From positions 744,001 to 808,000 of the forward strand of contig JAAVTG010000581.1 in NCBI GenBank assembly GCA_011947345.1: 64,000 bases of DNA. Reading direction: 5' to 3'. Under the pieces are notes generated by a model. That model saw nothing but the letters and a program-made list of their open reading frames with translations, did not search any database and had not been told where the DNA came from. Of this stretch, positions 51,176 through 60,385 are shown one piece after another. Made by a program: the position numbers and the translations under genes. Position 1 is the first letter of the stretch, and each line of letters begins with the position of its first letter. The stretch is from Phytophthora quininea (lineage: Eukaryota > Oomycota > Peronosporomycetes > Peronosporales > Peronosporaceae).

Positions 51176-51432
51176 ATTTATTACTGAATACTAAATAAAA
51201 GTCTGCGAAATAGAAAAGTTATGTGGACCACGTATTTAATATTTTCGACCACGTTTATGTAACTTCAACTTGTCATAATTTGACACACTTTGAAATCGTC
51301 TCCTAATGTACAAGTAGCTCACCTTTCTGCTACACAAGCTAAAAACTAACACTAAGACGATCGGATTAGCCATCTTGTTCAGGTCCAACGCTCCTTCAGT
51401 CTTCCAGCGTCATTGATATCCCCGCCATTCAT

Positions 51433-51894
51433 CTACGCAGTGAACCAGTCGCTGTATCCGACCTCGCTCAAGTGCTTCATCGCAAAGTTCACGACGTCCA
51501 GTCGCTCGTTCATGGCGGCCACATCGATCACTCGCCACGTTGCCCTCTGCTGCTGTCGCTCCGATTGAATCGCCGGCAGCAGCAGCTTGACGATCTCTAC
51601 GTGGCCGTTGGCAGCAGCGACCATGGTGGCACCATACACGTCGCACGTGAATCGCTGCAACAGCCTCTTCACCCAGTCCACTTGACCGGTTGTTGCTGCC
51701 TCCACCATCGCTTCTTCAGGTGTCTTCAGTAACTCTTCAATTCGATCAAGAACATGCGGCAACGCCAGTATCTTGGTCGGCAGGTTGGCTCCTTGCAGAG
51801 TTTCGTCTTCGACGGTCTCGTGGACTGCTTCGAGGCTCAGCTTCTGCATCTCGTACGGGAACTCGTACACAGAACTCAAAGCTGCGGTCGCCAT
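51433..51894 (-). pseudogene. ankyrin-repeat protein J, 5' part
   Basis: Intact 153-residue frame from ATG 51894 with the subfamily motif ILALPHVLDRIEELLK and the first repeats (MVAAANGHVEIVKLLLPA, AAMNERLDVVNFAMKHL), then a stop at 51433. It lacks the basic KRxR leader. Most likely the truncated front of the J gene; a short stand-alone protein cannot be excluded. Confidence 0.7.
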
Positions 51895-51899
51895 GGTTA

Positions 51900-53160
51900 C
51901 TAGTCTTGTGTTCTGCTCTTGGGGTCAACTTGTTCTCGGCGATGCCAAACGCGAAATGACCACGACGTTCGAGGATGCATATCCCTGCGTAATGAGAGGA
52001 CACGCAAGAACAAACGGTCAGCTTCAACATCAACAACGATCGCTGGAATTCCATCACGACACGACCCCGTTCCTGGCCTCACGTTCGTCGGGTGAGCATT
52101 CAATCGGACCGCTACGTGGACGTTCTCAAGCTAGCGCGTGCCAAGAGGGACTGCAACCATTAGAGATCTCGACGTGGCAAGCGACAAGAAGGTCGTTAGT
52201 GCAGGAAACGGCAGCCAAAGCGAATCGAGAGGAAACTCGTCGACGTTGAGGGAATTCCAGTCGAACAAATCGGCGAGCTCATCATGTGGATTTGAGAACG
52301 GAGACTAATGGAACTAGGGGAGTTTCGGGGTGTTTTAATGCCATTGTGGTGGGTGTTGTTCTGTCGGGGCTGGATGAGTGCCGGTGTTTGCGCTGTGGAG
52401 GTCTGTCGATTCAACGTGCAAATCCGTGGGGCGTGACATGTTAAACCGAGCAAACAATCTTCAGGATGTTGGGCCATTACATCTGGTGCAGAATGAGGGG
52501 AGGAGCTGCAGATGTCGACGAAAGCAAGAGATGAGCAGGTCGACGAATTCGGATGAAGTTCGGAGAGGGAAAATATGTTGGAGTGCTCATGGATAATATT
52601 TACTGGATATGATAGGCAAGCCCTAGCGGTGTCACACCAAGAGAGAACTCCTGTGGCACTCTGTCTGGTGGGCTGGCAGATCATGACCCAGTATCGAACT
52701 GCTTCCTGTACGGGTTGTAGCAAGAGAGACTAGCAGTACTTCTCGGAACAAGATCAAGTCACAGCCCGCATTGAAAGCTCCCTGCTGGTTACTTATCAAG
52801 AACATAAGATCCCTGGTTGACTTCATCTGCTAGTTGTGGCCAACTCGACCACGTAACGTTTTATTTCGTTCGGAAATTATTTGTGCCTGCCGGATGGATG
52901 TGTTGCTACCGTCGAGTACTTGCTGACGACAAACTGCGTCCCGTCAGGGAGGTCGGCGAAGTGTATCAATTGGGCGTGAAGAATTGATGAAGAAGTTTTG
53001 GTCGACGTAGCTTAGTATTCTTTCTTGCCAGTTGTTGGCTAGCAAAAAAAAACTTGGAGTGGCGAAGAATTAGATGATGCGAGGCAAAGAAAACAAAGAC
53101 AGAAAAGCTCCGATTTCTCCATCGTGTTTGCACCTCCGTACACGTATAGCGTTCCCACAT
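51900..53160. other. no supported gene
   Basis: About 1.3 kb. Short protein-like stretches on the plus strand near 52100-52260 (RQPKRIERKLVDVEG, EQIGELIMWI) suggest a decayed gene, and the 52560-52800 part could be an LTR remnant. Neither could be assigned. Confidence 0.35.
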
Positions 53161-53163
53161 TCT

Positions 53164-54208
53164 TCACGCATTTTCGCTTGAAAGTTCGCCCAGGAACGCC
53201 ACGATGTTCGGGGCAGTAGCCTTCTTGACAGCCTTCTTGACAGCTTTCGATGAAACCAGCCCCGTGTTGAACAAGAACTTCAATGTAGTGGTATCATAGC
53301 CTCTTCCGGTCGCCGCGCTCACAAATGCTTCATCAACCAACTCAGCCTCGTCATGTCCATTTTCAAATAAGAACTGCAACTCCTTCGTGCGTCCATCACG
53401 AGCGAGATGGAGGAAAAGAATGTCGTCGGATGATTCCATCTTGGCATACACCGGGTAAACCTCGTAGATGTGCTCCACAACAGCATTCTGTTCACGACGA
53501 ACGGCTTGGCTAAGCGCATGCATAATATTCCAATGGTACCTCTCCGGATCCAGCAAAAGATAGCAATCTCGTCATTCCCACTGTCGATAGCAATCTCCAG
53601 TGCATTGGAGTGCTCAGAAGCTAACATCCGACCTCCGTATTTACCCTCCTCACTGGCATACCCTGCTGCGAATTCCACCCGCTCCAGATCTCCACTGGAC
53701 GCTGCATCGTCTAGAATTGTCCATTGCACGTCAGACATCTCCAAATCCACGTCCTCCAGTAATACTTCAGCCACATCCAAGTTGCCGTCACTCGCAGCTG
53801 ACTCGGCTAGATCTTGCAAGTGTTCGCACAATGGATATTCTCTCGGGTCCATTTCTGACAGCAAAGACTGCAAGACGTCAGCATGTCCATTCTCGGCCGC
53901 AGCAATGACGGCGTCATTGAGATCCCCGTTGACGAGTGCCATCAGTTCCTTGACCTTGTCACAGTCTCCTTTTCGGCTGCAGCCACGATGGCCTCGTGCG
54001 GATCTGTTGGGGTTTCCTCGTCGGATTCTTCGACTTCATCAGAATCCTCACTATCGGACTCCTCATCTTGGTCGGCTTCCTCTTGGTCGTCTTGAGGTAG
54101 ATCAGCTGGATTCTGCTGCACTTGCACTCGAAGTCGCTTAGTATTAGACGGCGGTGGATCGGTTGGAGTTGCCAGCGCTCGTTTGGAGGACGACCGAGTG
54201 GATGCCAT
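53164..54208 (-). pseudogene. ankyrin-repeat protein K, two frameshifts
   Basis: ATG at 54208 (MASTRSSSKRALATP), a basic NTKRLRVQV segment, then a long acidic run of Asp/Glu/Ser. After a change near 53965 the repeats begin (AVIAAAENGHADVLQSLL, LAESAASDGNLDVAEVLLED). A second change near 53545 leads to HALSQAVRREQNAVVEHI and a short Lys/Ala-rich end at 53164. Shorter than its relatives (about 345 residues), without an ALPHV motif and with fewer repeats, so probably truncated. Confidence 0.8.
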
Positions 54209-54674
54209 TGCTTGCCAAGTCAAAGGTGCTTTTGGCGCCAACTCAAAGATTTGCTGACCCTCTTTTCGCGGCAAAAGTCAAGCTCAGTGGACCGCTTTAT
54301 ATTATTTGCATCGAACGATAGTATTTTCATATTCTTGTCTGGAAATGTTTCCGTCGATCTGGTTGTATTGCTGTTGTTTTATTGCTTGGTCGAAGGTGTG
54401 TTCTTAATCTTTTTTGCTTGGGTCTTCGATATCTGTATCCGTTGGAATAGAAATACTGGCGGGAATCGATTTCTCCATAGTACGTGTTTGGCTGGAATAC
54501 TACACAATGAGGATGCCCAGTTGAGCACAAAAACATCAATCACTAATTACTAAAACCTTCATGATTCACATTACGATAGCTTCCTGTTCGAGATAACGGA
54601 GTGTGTCGACTTCGACATACTGCGCAGACCTCGCCAACTCGCCATCTCCAAATACAAATACCCGTCGCTGCTTC
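54209..54674. other. intergenic, no gene recognised
   Basis: Contains the upstream region of ankyrin K and the 3' flank of the SulP gene. No supported feature. Confidence 0.4.
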
Positions 54675-56777
54675 TTACACTGCGTTGCTAGCCGTCGAGA
54701 TTCCCGACGCCGGCGACTTGTTGTCCAGTGGCGGCAGGTCTCGCATCATTTGTACCGCGTCCTCGACCGAGATGGTGGGGTCGCCAGCCAAAATGCGCTT
54801 GAGCAGATTGGTCGCTGCCAACAGGTCGTAGAGTCTGCTCTTTGCGTTGGCAATACCGAAGCGCACTTTGCGCACTGCCAGTTTCTCCTGCGTGTCCGAG
54901 AGCACTTGGATGGTGGTGGCGTCCATGTCGTTCATGTGGAACGTGTCCAGCACCACGCCACGAGTCGTAATGCCCAGCGTTTGCAGCCGCACCATCTCGT
55001 ACTCGATGAATTGAGCCACGCGCTCGCAGTTGGCAAAGTACAGCGAACTCTCCACACGCACGACGATGACGTCGCCCAAGTGGTTGGCCTCGGGGAAGTT
55101 CTCGCGGTCGACGAACTTGCCGTTGTCCAGCTCGCCCAGAATGGCCACCGGCTGCACCTTGGACTTCCACATGAGCGCCAGAACGGAGCAGATGATGGAG
55201 GCGATCAAGCCGTTGAGCACGCCCAGAGCCAACGTGAAGGCGAACGACGCAGCCCACACGAAGAATTCGTCGCGCTTGACGCGGTACAGCCACTTGGCCT
55301 CGCGGAATTCCACAAGTGACCAGCCAGCCACGATAATGATCGACGCCAGGGTCGCACTAGGCAGGTAATACAGCGTGCCGGTCAGCGTGTACAGCGAGAG
55401 CACCACGATCAAGCACGTGATGATCGACGCGAGCTGCGTGTGGGCGTTCTGCAAGTTCACAGCCGTACGGGACATACCGCCCGTAGGAGGCATGGCCTGG
55501 AAGAAACCGCAGACAACGCTGGCGATGCCAATACCCGTCAGCTCCTGCTCCGTGTTGATGTCCTCGCCACGCTGAATTGCAAGACGCTTGGCCATAGCGA
55601 TACTCGACAAGAAGACAACGACTGACACGGTCGCGGCATGGTAGAAGATGGTGCCGAAGCGGTCGCCGTCGATCAAGTGCGACGTGAAGCCGTACCAAGG
55701 CACCTTGGGCTCGGGAAAGCCACCGGGGATCTCACCAGTCAGCTTGAGCGCATCCTTGCCCAGCGAATAGCCGACAAGGCCACCAAAAATGCAGACCACC
55801 AGCGGACCGAGATCACACAACGTGCGCATGAGGAAGATGGCCAAAAGTGTAGCCTGGGAGCGAGGCTGCTCCACCGTCACGCCAGCCTTGCCAGCGTCCG
55901 AGTTCTCACCCTGGGGCGTCGTCTGCTTCGCGTACGCCGCGTACTGCTGGTCCGTGAGCGAGAAGCCGTGGCTGTGCGAAACTTGCTCCGAGTTGCGTAC
56001 GGGCGTCAAGATTCTTTCCTCCTCCTCCGACTTGTTCTTGTCTGCTGCCGGCGTGTCGCCCTCGAAGAGCTGCATCAAGACTGGCGACGGGAAGAACTTC
56101 TTCTTGATGATCTTGACGGCGAACAGGTAGACGATCGACACGGCCGCCACTGCCGCCGCGTTCTTGTTGGTCTTTCCGATGTTCTTGAACACCAGGTACA
56201 AGGTCGCTGGTGGGTAGTCTTGCGACGCGAATTTGATGCCCAGCGCGTTGGAGAACTGCGACAGCATGATCAGCAGCCCACCGGCCGAGATGAAGCCGCC
56301 CATAACTGGTCGCGAGAAGAAGTCGGCGATCTGGCTGAGGTTCAAGATGCGCACCAACAGCAAGATGCAGCCGCTCAAGAAGGCCATGAAGATGCCCGTG
56401 GCCACGCGCTCGCTCTCGTCTTCAATGCCTTCCAGAGTCGACCCTACCAGCAGCGAGACTTCCGAGCCGCTGGCTACAGACAGCACGGTACTGGAGCCGA
56501 ACAGTGCGTAGATCAGCGGGGCCGTGGCAGCCGTGTACAGGCCGTGGTGGGCCGGCACGTTCATGATGGTGGAGAGCGAGACTTCCTGCGGGATGAGCAT
56601 CATGGCCACGGTGATTCCAGCCACGATGTCGAACTTGAGGTCCTTGGCCACGTTGTAGTGCGGCAGCCAGCGGAAGATTGGCGCGTAGTGCTGCACCTTT
56701 TGGCGCCATGTTGGCTTGGGCATGGCGAAGCGGTCGCTCACCTGGCGGGTCCCTGTGAGCGCACTGAGCCACGACAT
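54675..56777 (-). CDS. SulP-family anion/sulfate transporter
   Basis: Intact, about 700 residues. A proton-coupled or exchange transporter for sulfate or related anions in the plasma or an organelle membrane. After a short leader (MSWLSALTGTRQVSDRF) the membrane domain opens with LKFDIVAGITVAMMLIPQEV. Further conserved parts are HHGLYTAATAPLIYALFGSS and FFQAMPPTGGMSRTAVNLQN. The C-terminal STAS domain (VVVRVESSLYFANCERVA to DMDATTIQVL) is complete. An acidic loop (about residues 255-300) carries the main differences from the copy at 885-2959. The frame is open further upstream, but 56777 is preferred because a core-promoter-like element lies 37 nt before it and the paralogue starts at the same place. 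Confidence 0.92.
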   Translation of the reverse strand: MSWLSALTGTRQVSDRFAMPKPTWRQKVQHYAPIFRWLPHYNVAKDLKFDIVAGITVAMMLIPQEVSLSTIMNVPAHHGLYTAATAPLIYALFGSSTVLSVASGSEVSLLVGSTLEGIEDESERVATGIFMAFLSGCILLLVRILNLSQIADFFSRPVMGGFISAGGLLIMLSQFSNALGIKFASQDYPPATLYLVFKNIGKTNKNAAAVAAVSIVYLFAVKIIKKKFFPSPVLMQLFEGDTPAADKNKSEEEERILTPVRNSEQVSHSHGFSLTDQQYAAYAKQTTPQGENSDAGKAGVTVEQPRSQATLLAIFLMRTLCDLGPLVVCIFGGLVGYSLGKDALKLTGEIPGGFPEPKVPWYGFTSHLIDGDRFGTIFYHAATVSVVVFLSSIAMAKRLAIQRGEDINTEQELTGIGIASVVCGFFQAMPPTGGMSRTAVNLQNAHTQLASIITCLIVVLSLYTLTGTLYYLPSATLASIIIVAGWSLVEFREAKWLYRVKRDEFFVWAASFAFTLALGVLNGLIASIICSVLALMWKSKVQPVAILGELDNGKFVDRENFPEANHLGDVIVVRVESSLYFANCERVAQFIEYEMVRLQTLGITTRGVVLDTFHMNDMDATTIQVLSDTQEKLAVRKVRFGIANAKSRLYDLLAATNLLKRILAGDPTISVEDAVQMMRDLPPLDNKSPASGISTASNAV

Positions 56778-56813
56778 GTTAGACGACAACGGGAGCAGCT
56801 TGCGGGGCTCGAA

Positions 56814-56831
56814 GGGAATGCCGGAATGAGC
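56814..56831 (-). promoter_or_regulatory. oomycete-type initiator/FPR-like core promoter of SulP
   Basis: Minus strand reads GCTCATTCCGGCATTCCC, matching GCTCATTYY plus a CATT flanking element, 37 nt before the ATG at 56777. Confidence 0.5.
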
Positions 56832-57756
56832 TGGACAATGCGGGTCAAGGCGGGTGATCCCTTTCACATACCGAAGGGGCTTTAGTCGCGTGTGCGGCGA
56901 GCCGGTCAAGTTTTGCAGTACGGAGTGCCACTGTCAAATTTGACTGCGAGTTTGTATAGGGAGCGATTGGCTGGGCTGCAGCGAATTACTTGCTGGGTTT
57001 CTGGTGACTCACAGCGAAAGTCGGGGCTATGTGTAATTAATGAAACTAAGGTGCGGTTGAATCTGCTGAAAATAGATGAGGGCTATGCGGTAATAACCGA
57101 TGTTTGGCCCGTTTTACGCACGCCAATGGGATCTCGAAACGGCGCGCTGTCGGCAACTTCAGTTTTAGTCGACGATGAGCTGAAGTTAATTGCGTGCATT
57201 TGTTGCCTTGTTGGCCGCGATGGACTGCTGCGGCCGTCGCCACTGCCATGGAGGCTGGCCGGCTGGACTTCTGCGATGGACGGTTGCACCTGGTTGCCGT
57301 CTGCGATGCAAACGATGACAGCACTGCGGCAAACTCCAGCTCGCGCTTGTTGCCTTGACTCGCTTGTCAACGGTGCTTGCATTCGATTAGCGCGATGCGG
57401 CATCACCCTGTTGGATCGCAGGGCGATGATATTGCACTCGTTGACGAAGTTGTCCCTTGACATAACGTTAAATCTGCACTTCGATGCAGGAAAAGTTGAG
57501 CTCCGGTCCTTGCTGGACGATCTTCAAGATCAGTAACCGTCTTTGATCTTTCGATTGCATCTGCTCGAGTCCATCCTTTGCCGCTCAGCGCACTTGGCAC
57601 CACCATCTGCATGGTCGATCAACATCTTGGTGCGATTGGCGCTGCAAAACAGGAACGGGATGACGAACTGATCGCTTACAAGTCGCAGGTGTTTCCCGGA
57701 TTTTGACAGCTCAAGACGACGTTTCACATTTAAGTTTTCTCTTCTACTACGCTACG
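56832..57756. other. no supported gene
   Basis: Contains a 214-residue plus-strand frame (56892-57536) and overlapping minus-strand frames, none with a family pattern. The last 40 bases hold TTTCACATTT (57722-57731), a possible core promoter element for the gene at 57757. Confidence 0.35.
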
Positions 57757-59683
57757 ATGTCGGGGCAGTCTTGCCTTACGCTCGTGGCTCTCGCTTGTCG
57801 AGAGTATCCCGCAGTGACGTCGCTGCGCAACGTTATCCAGCTAGTTCACGATTTCCTGGCTCCTAAATTTGCGCTTTGGAAGTATGTTGACGCGGGTAGC
57901 ACATATCTGTTCAATCTGGCGCTTCATGCTATGGAGCACAGCTCAAGCCTGCTCCGCTACGAGAAGCTGCAGCAATACCGCCTGGTGATGCCCATTATTT
58001 CTGACCGACTAATAGGAGACGCTTTGGGGGCGATGCAGCAACTACACGCGAAGTATTCCGGTGTGCTGGACCCTCGAGCTGTAGATGCTATCGTTTCAAT
58101 GGGAGACCTGGCCGCGCTGAAATGGTTGTATGAATGCGACCGAAACAAAGTGATAAACAAGAAAAAAATTTGATCTTCCAAGTCGCCTGCAAGCGTCACC
58201 AAGACGGCATCGTGCATTGGCTTGTGGAGATATGCCCAAACTTCAGTTGTTCAGTGGCGGAGGCTGCTGGAAGAGGTAACCTCAAGCTCATCAAGTGGTT
58301 GGTGATGCATACTCGCTGGAACATTCACCCGGTCGGAGACGCTCTGGAAGCTGCTGCCTCGAACGGATTCCTCGAGATTGCTCAGTATCTGTACGGCGAA
58401 ACCCGAGCAAATCGCTTTGCTGCCTCGGTTGCCAGGCTGTGCAAACAAGAACGCTTGTCGACGCTGCAGTGGTTGCACAAAGTGGAGCTGGGGTATGATT
58501 GGATTTCCTTGCCTGATATGATTGCTAGTTTTGGAGACCTCGAGGTGTTGCATTGGCTGCACGAGAACAATGACTGTGGCTTCTCCCGCAGTACTATGGA
58601 TAACGCGGCCAACTACGGACGATTGGAGATTGTCCAGTGGCTGCATCCTAACAGACAAGAAGGATGCACGAGTGGCGCCATGGATGCGGCAGCTTGCAAG
58701 GGCAACCTTGAGGTCGTGCAGTGGCTACACGTCAACAGGAGCGAAGGCTGCACCATTGTCGCAATGGACCGAGCGGCAGGAACTGGCGACCTGGAACTTG
58801 TCCAATATCTGCACGAGAATCGGCACGAGGGCTGTACGGAAGCTGCTATGGATTCGGCTGCTTACGGGGCCATGTGCATGTGTTGCAGTGGCTATATGAC
58901 CATCGTACCGAAGGATTTAGCAGTGCTGCAGTTGATGCAGCAGTGAGAAACAACGATTTACAAATTCTAAAGTGGCTTCACGAGCACCAAGGCATCGAGG
59001 TATTCATTAGCAGCGTTGTGCATCACGGCAAGCTTGAGATCGTGGAGTGGATACACGACAGCGGCACTGGCATTTACACACCGGAAGCAATGGATTATGC
59101 AGCGTATGGAGGTTATCTCGACATTATGGAGTTTCTGCGAGTTAACCATGACGAAGGATGTACTAACGCTGCCATGTATAACGCCGTGATAAGCAACCAT
59201 CTCGATGCCCTGAAATGGCTCAATGCCTACTACCCGACACAGTGCACTTCACATACATTGGTGGTGGCAACGAAGGATGGCAGACTTGACATGGTCAAAT
59301 GCATCCTGAGCCACCCCAGACCGTGGAAGATGGACAAGGCCATGGCCGGAGCGGCTGCATACGGCCACCTCCGTGTTGTGCAGTATTTGTACAAGCACTT
59401 TCCAGAGCCATCATACCCCAACCTTATGAAGTCTGCAGTCTGCGGTGGCCAGCTCGAAGTCGTCAAGTGGCTCTTCTTCGACGGCAAGCAACCACTCTAC
59501 GCTTGCTGCGAGGTCGACGCCGCCTTCCGAGGCAACATTGCTATGTTGGAATTCATTCGAACGCACTCGAACAACTGCGGCAAACCCTTCGTCTATCCCT
59601 CGGCTTGCGAAAACGGATATGTCGAGGTGGGGCTCTGGTACACGGAGCACTTTGGCAAGCCGCAAAAGCGACGTCGGCTGTGA
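57757..59683 (+). CDS. ankyrin-repeat protein L, EGCT-repeat class
   Basis: ATG at 57757 (MSGQSCLTLVALACREYPAV). A non-repeat N-terminal helix region is followed by about 16 repeats of the class GNLEVVQWLHVNRSEGCTxxAMDxAA, with a strong WLHxNRxEGCT signature. This class is widespread in oomycetes and differs from the KRxR/ALPHV class elsewhere in the window. Frame changes occur at an A run near 58165 and near 58875; both flanks stay in the repeat pattern, so the gene is probably one protein of about 640 residues ending in a basic KPQKRRRL tail. Expected to bind proteins; partner unknown. Confidence 0.85.
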
Positions 59684-59829
59684 AGGTCAACTTCAACTTC
59701 ACAAGTCGCAGGATTTTCACACGTCACATATTTTTCAATTACATCCATTGTTGCACTGCACTCGACTTCGAGACTTAAATCTGCTCGAAGTCCATCTTGA
59801 TGATGCTCTTGCTCTTTTGGTGTAGCCCG

Positions 59830-60236
59830 TCACCGACCCTCCCGCTTGTTCGACGGCTTCATTGCACGCCACGTGGTCTTGTCGCCGATAAAGACGCGAG
59901 TAAGATCGTGTTCATCCCGTTGGTACTCCAACCACTCGGTCCCTTGGTAGTTGTGTTTGCCCAGGAAGTCGGTGCCTCGGATCGACCAGTTGGCAAACAG
60001 ACCAAACGCTTTCTTCACGTGAGTGTTGCGCACGGTCTCCCCGTCCGACAGCTCGTTTGCGGAAGTGTTGGCAGTTTGTGTGGACTTGGTAGCAACGGGA
60101 GTCTTGAGAGTGGCGACACGTCGTGCTCCGGCTTCGAGTCGCTGGTGTTGCCGTTGAGCTGCTTGTTGGCAGATCAAGGTATGGCGGCAATGTTCTCGCG
60201 ATCTGGGGGTCTCCGCAGTTGAAGTTGTTGGTCCAT
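59830..60236 (-). CDS. small conserved-looking protein, unknown function
   Basis: 115-residue frame (59830-60177) with a firm-looking second half: KAFGLFANWSIRGTDFLGKH, EWLEYQRDEHDLTRVFIGDK and TTWRAMKP. An upstream ATG at 60236 (MDQQLQLRRPPDRENIAAIP) is in another frame and would need a shift near 60180. Gln-rich N-part. No signal peptide or membrane segment. Family not recognised. Its 3' end lies 147 bp from the convergent ankyrin L. Confidence 0.5.
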
Positions 60237-60385
60237 CTTTTCCAATACTATTGAATACTTGCTACTTGCTGATCTCAATGTTTAACGAGTTCCTTGGCGT
60301 GGCTATAGATTTCCGATTTCCTTTATACAGTTTAAACGTTAACGGGATTTCCCCACACGACCGACAGCCACGACAGATCTGACGT

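Noticed and set aside
56892..57536. 214-codon plus-strand frame after the SulP gene
   Set aside because: No domain, no promoter, and equal open frames exist opposite. Treated as chance.
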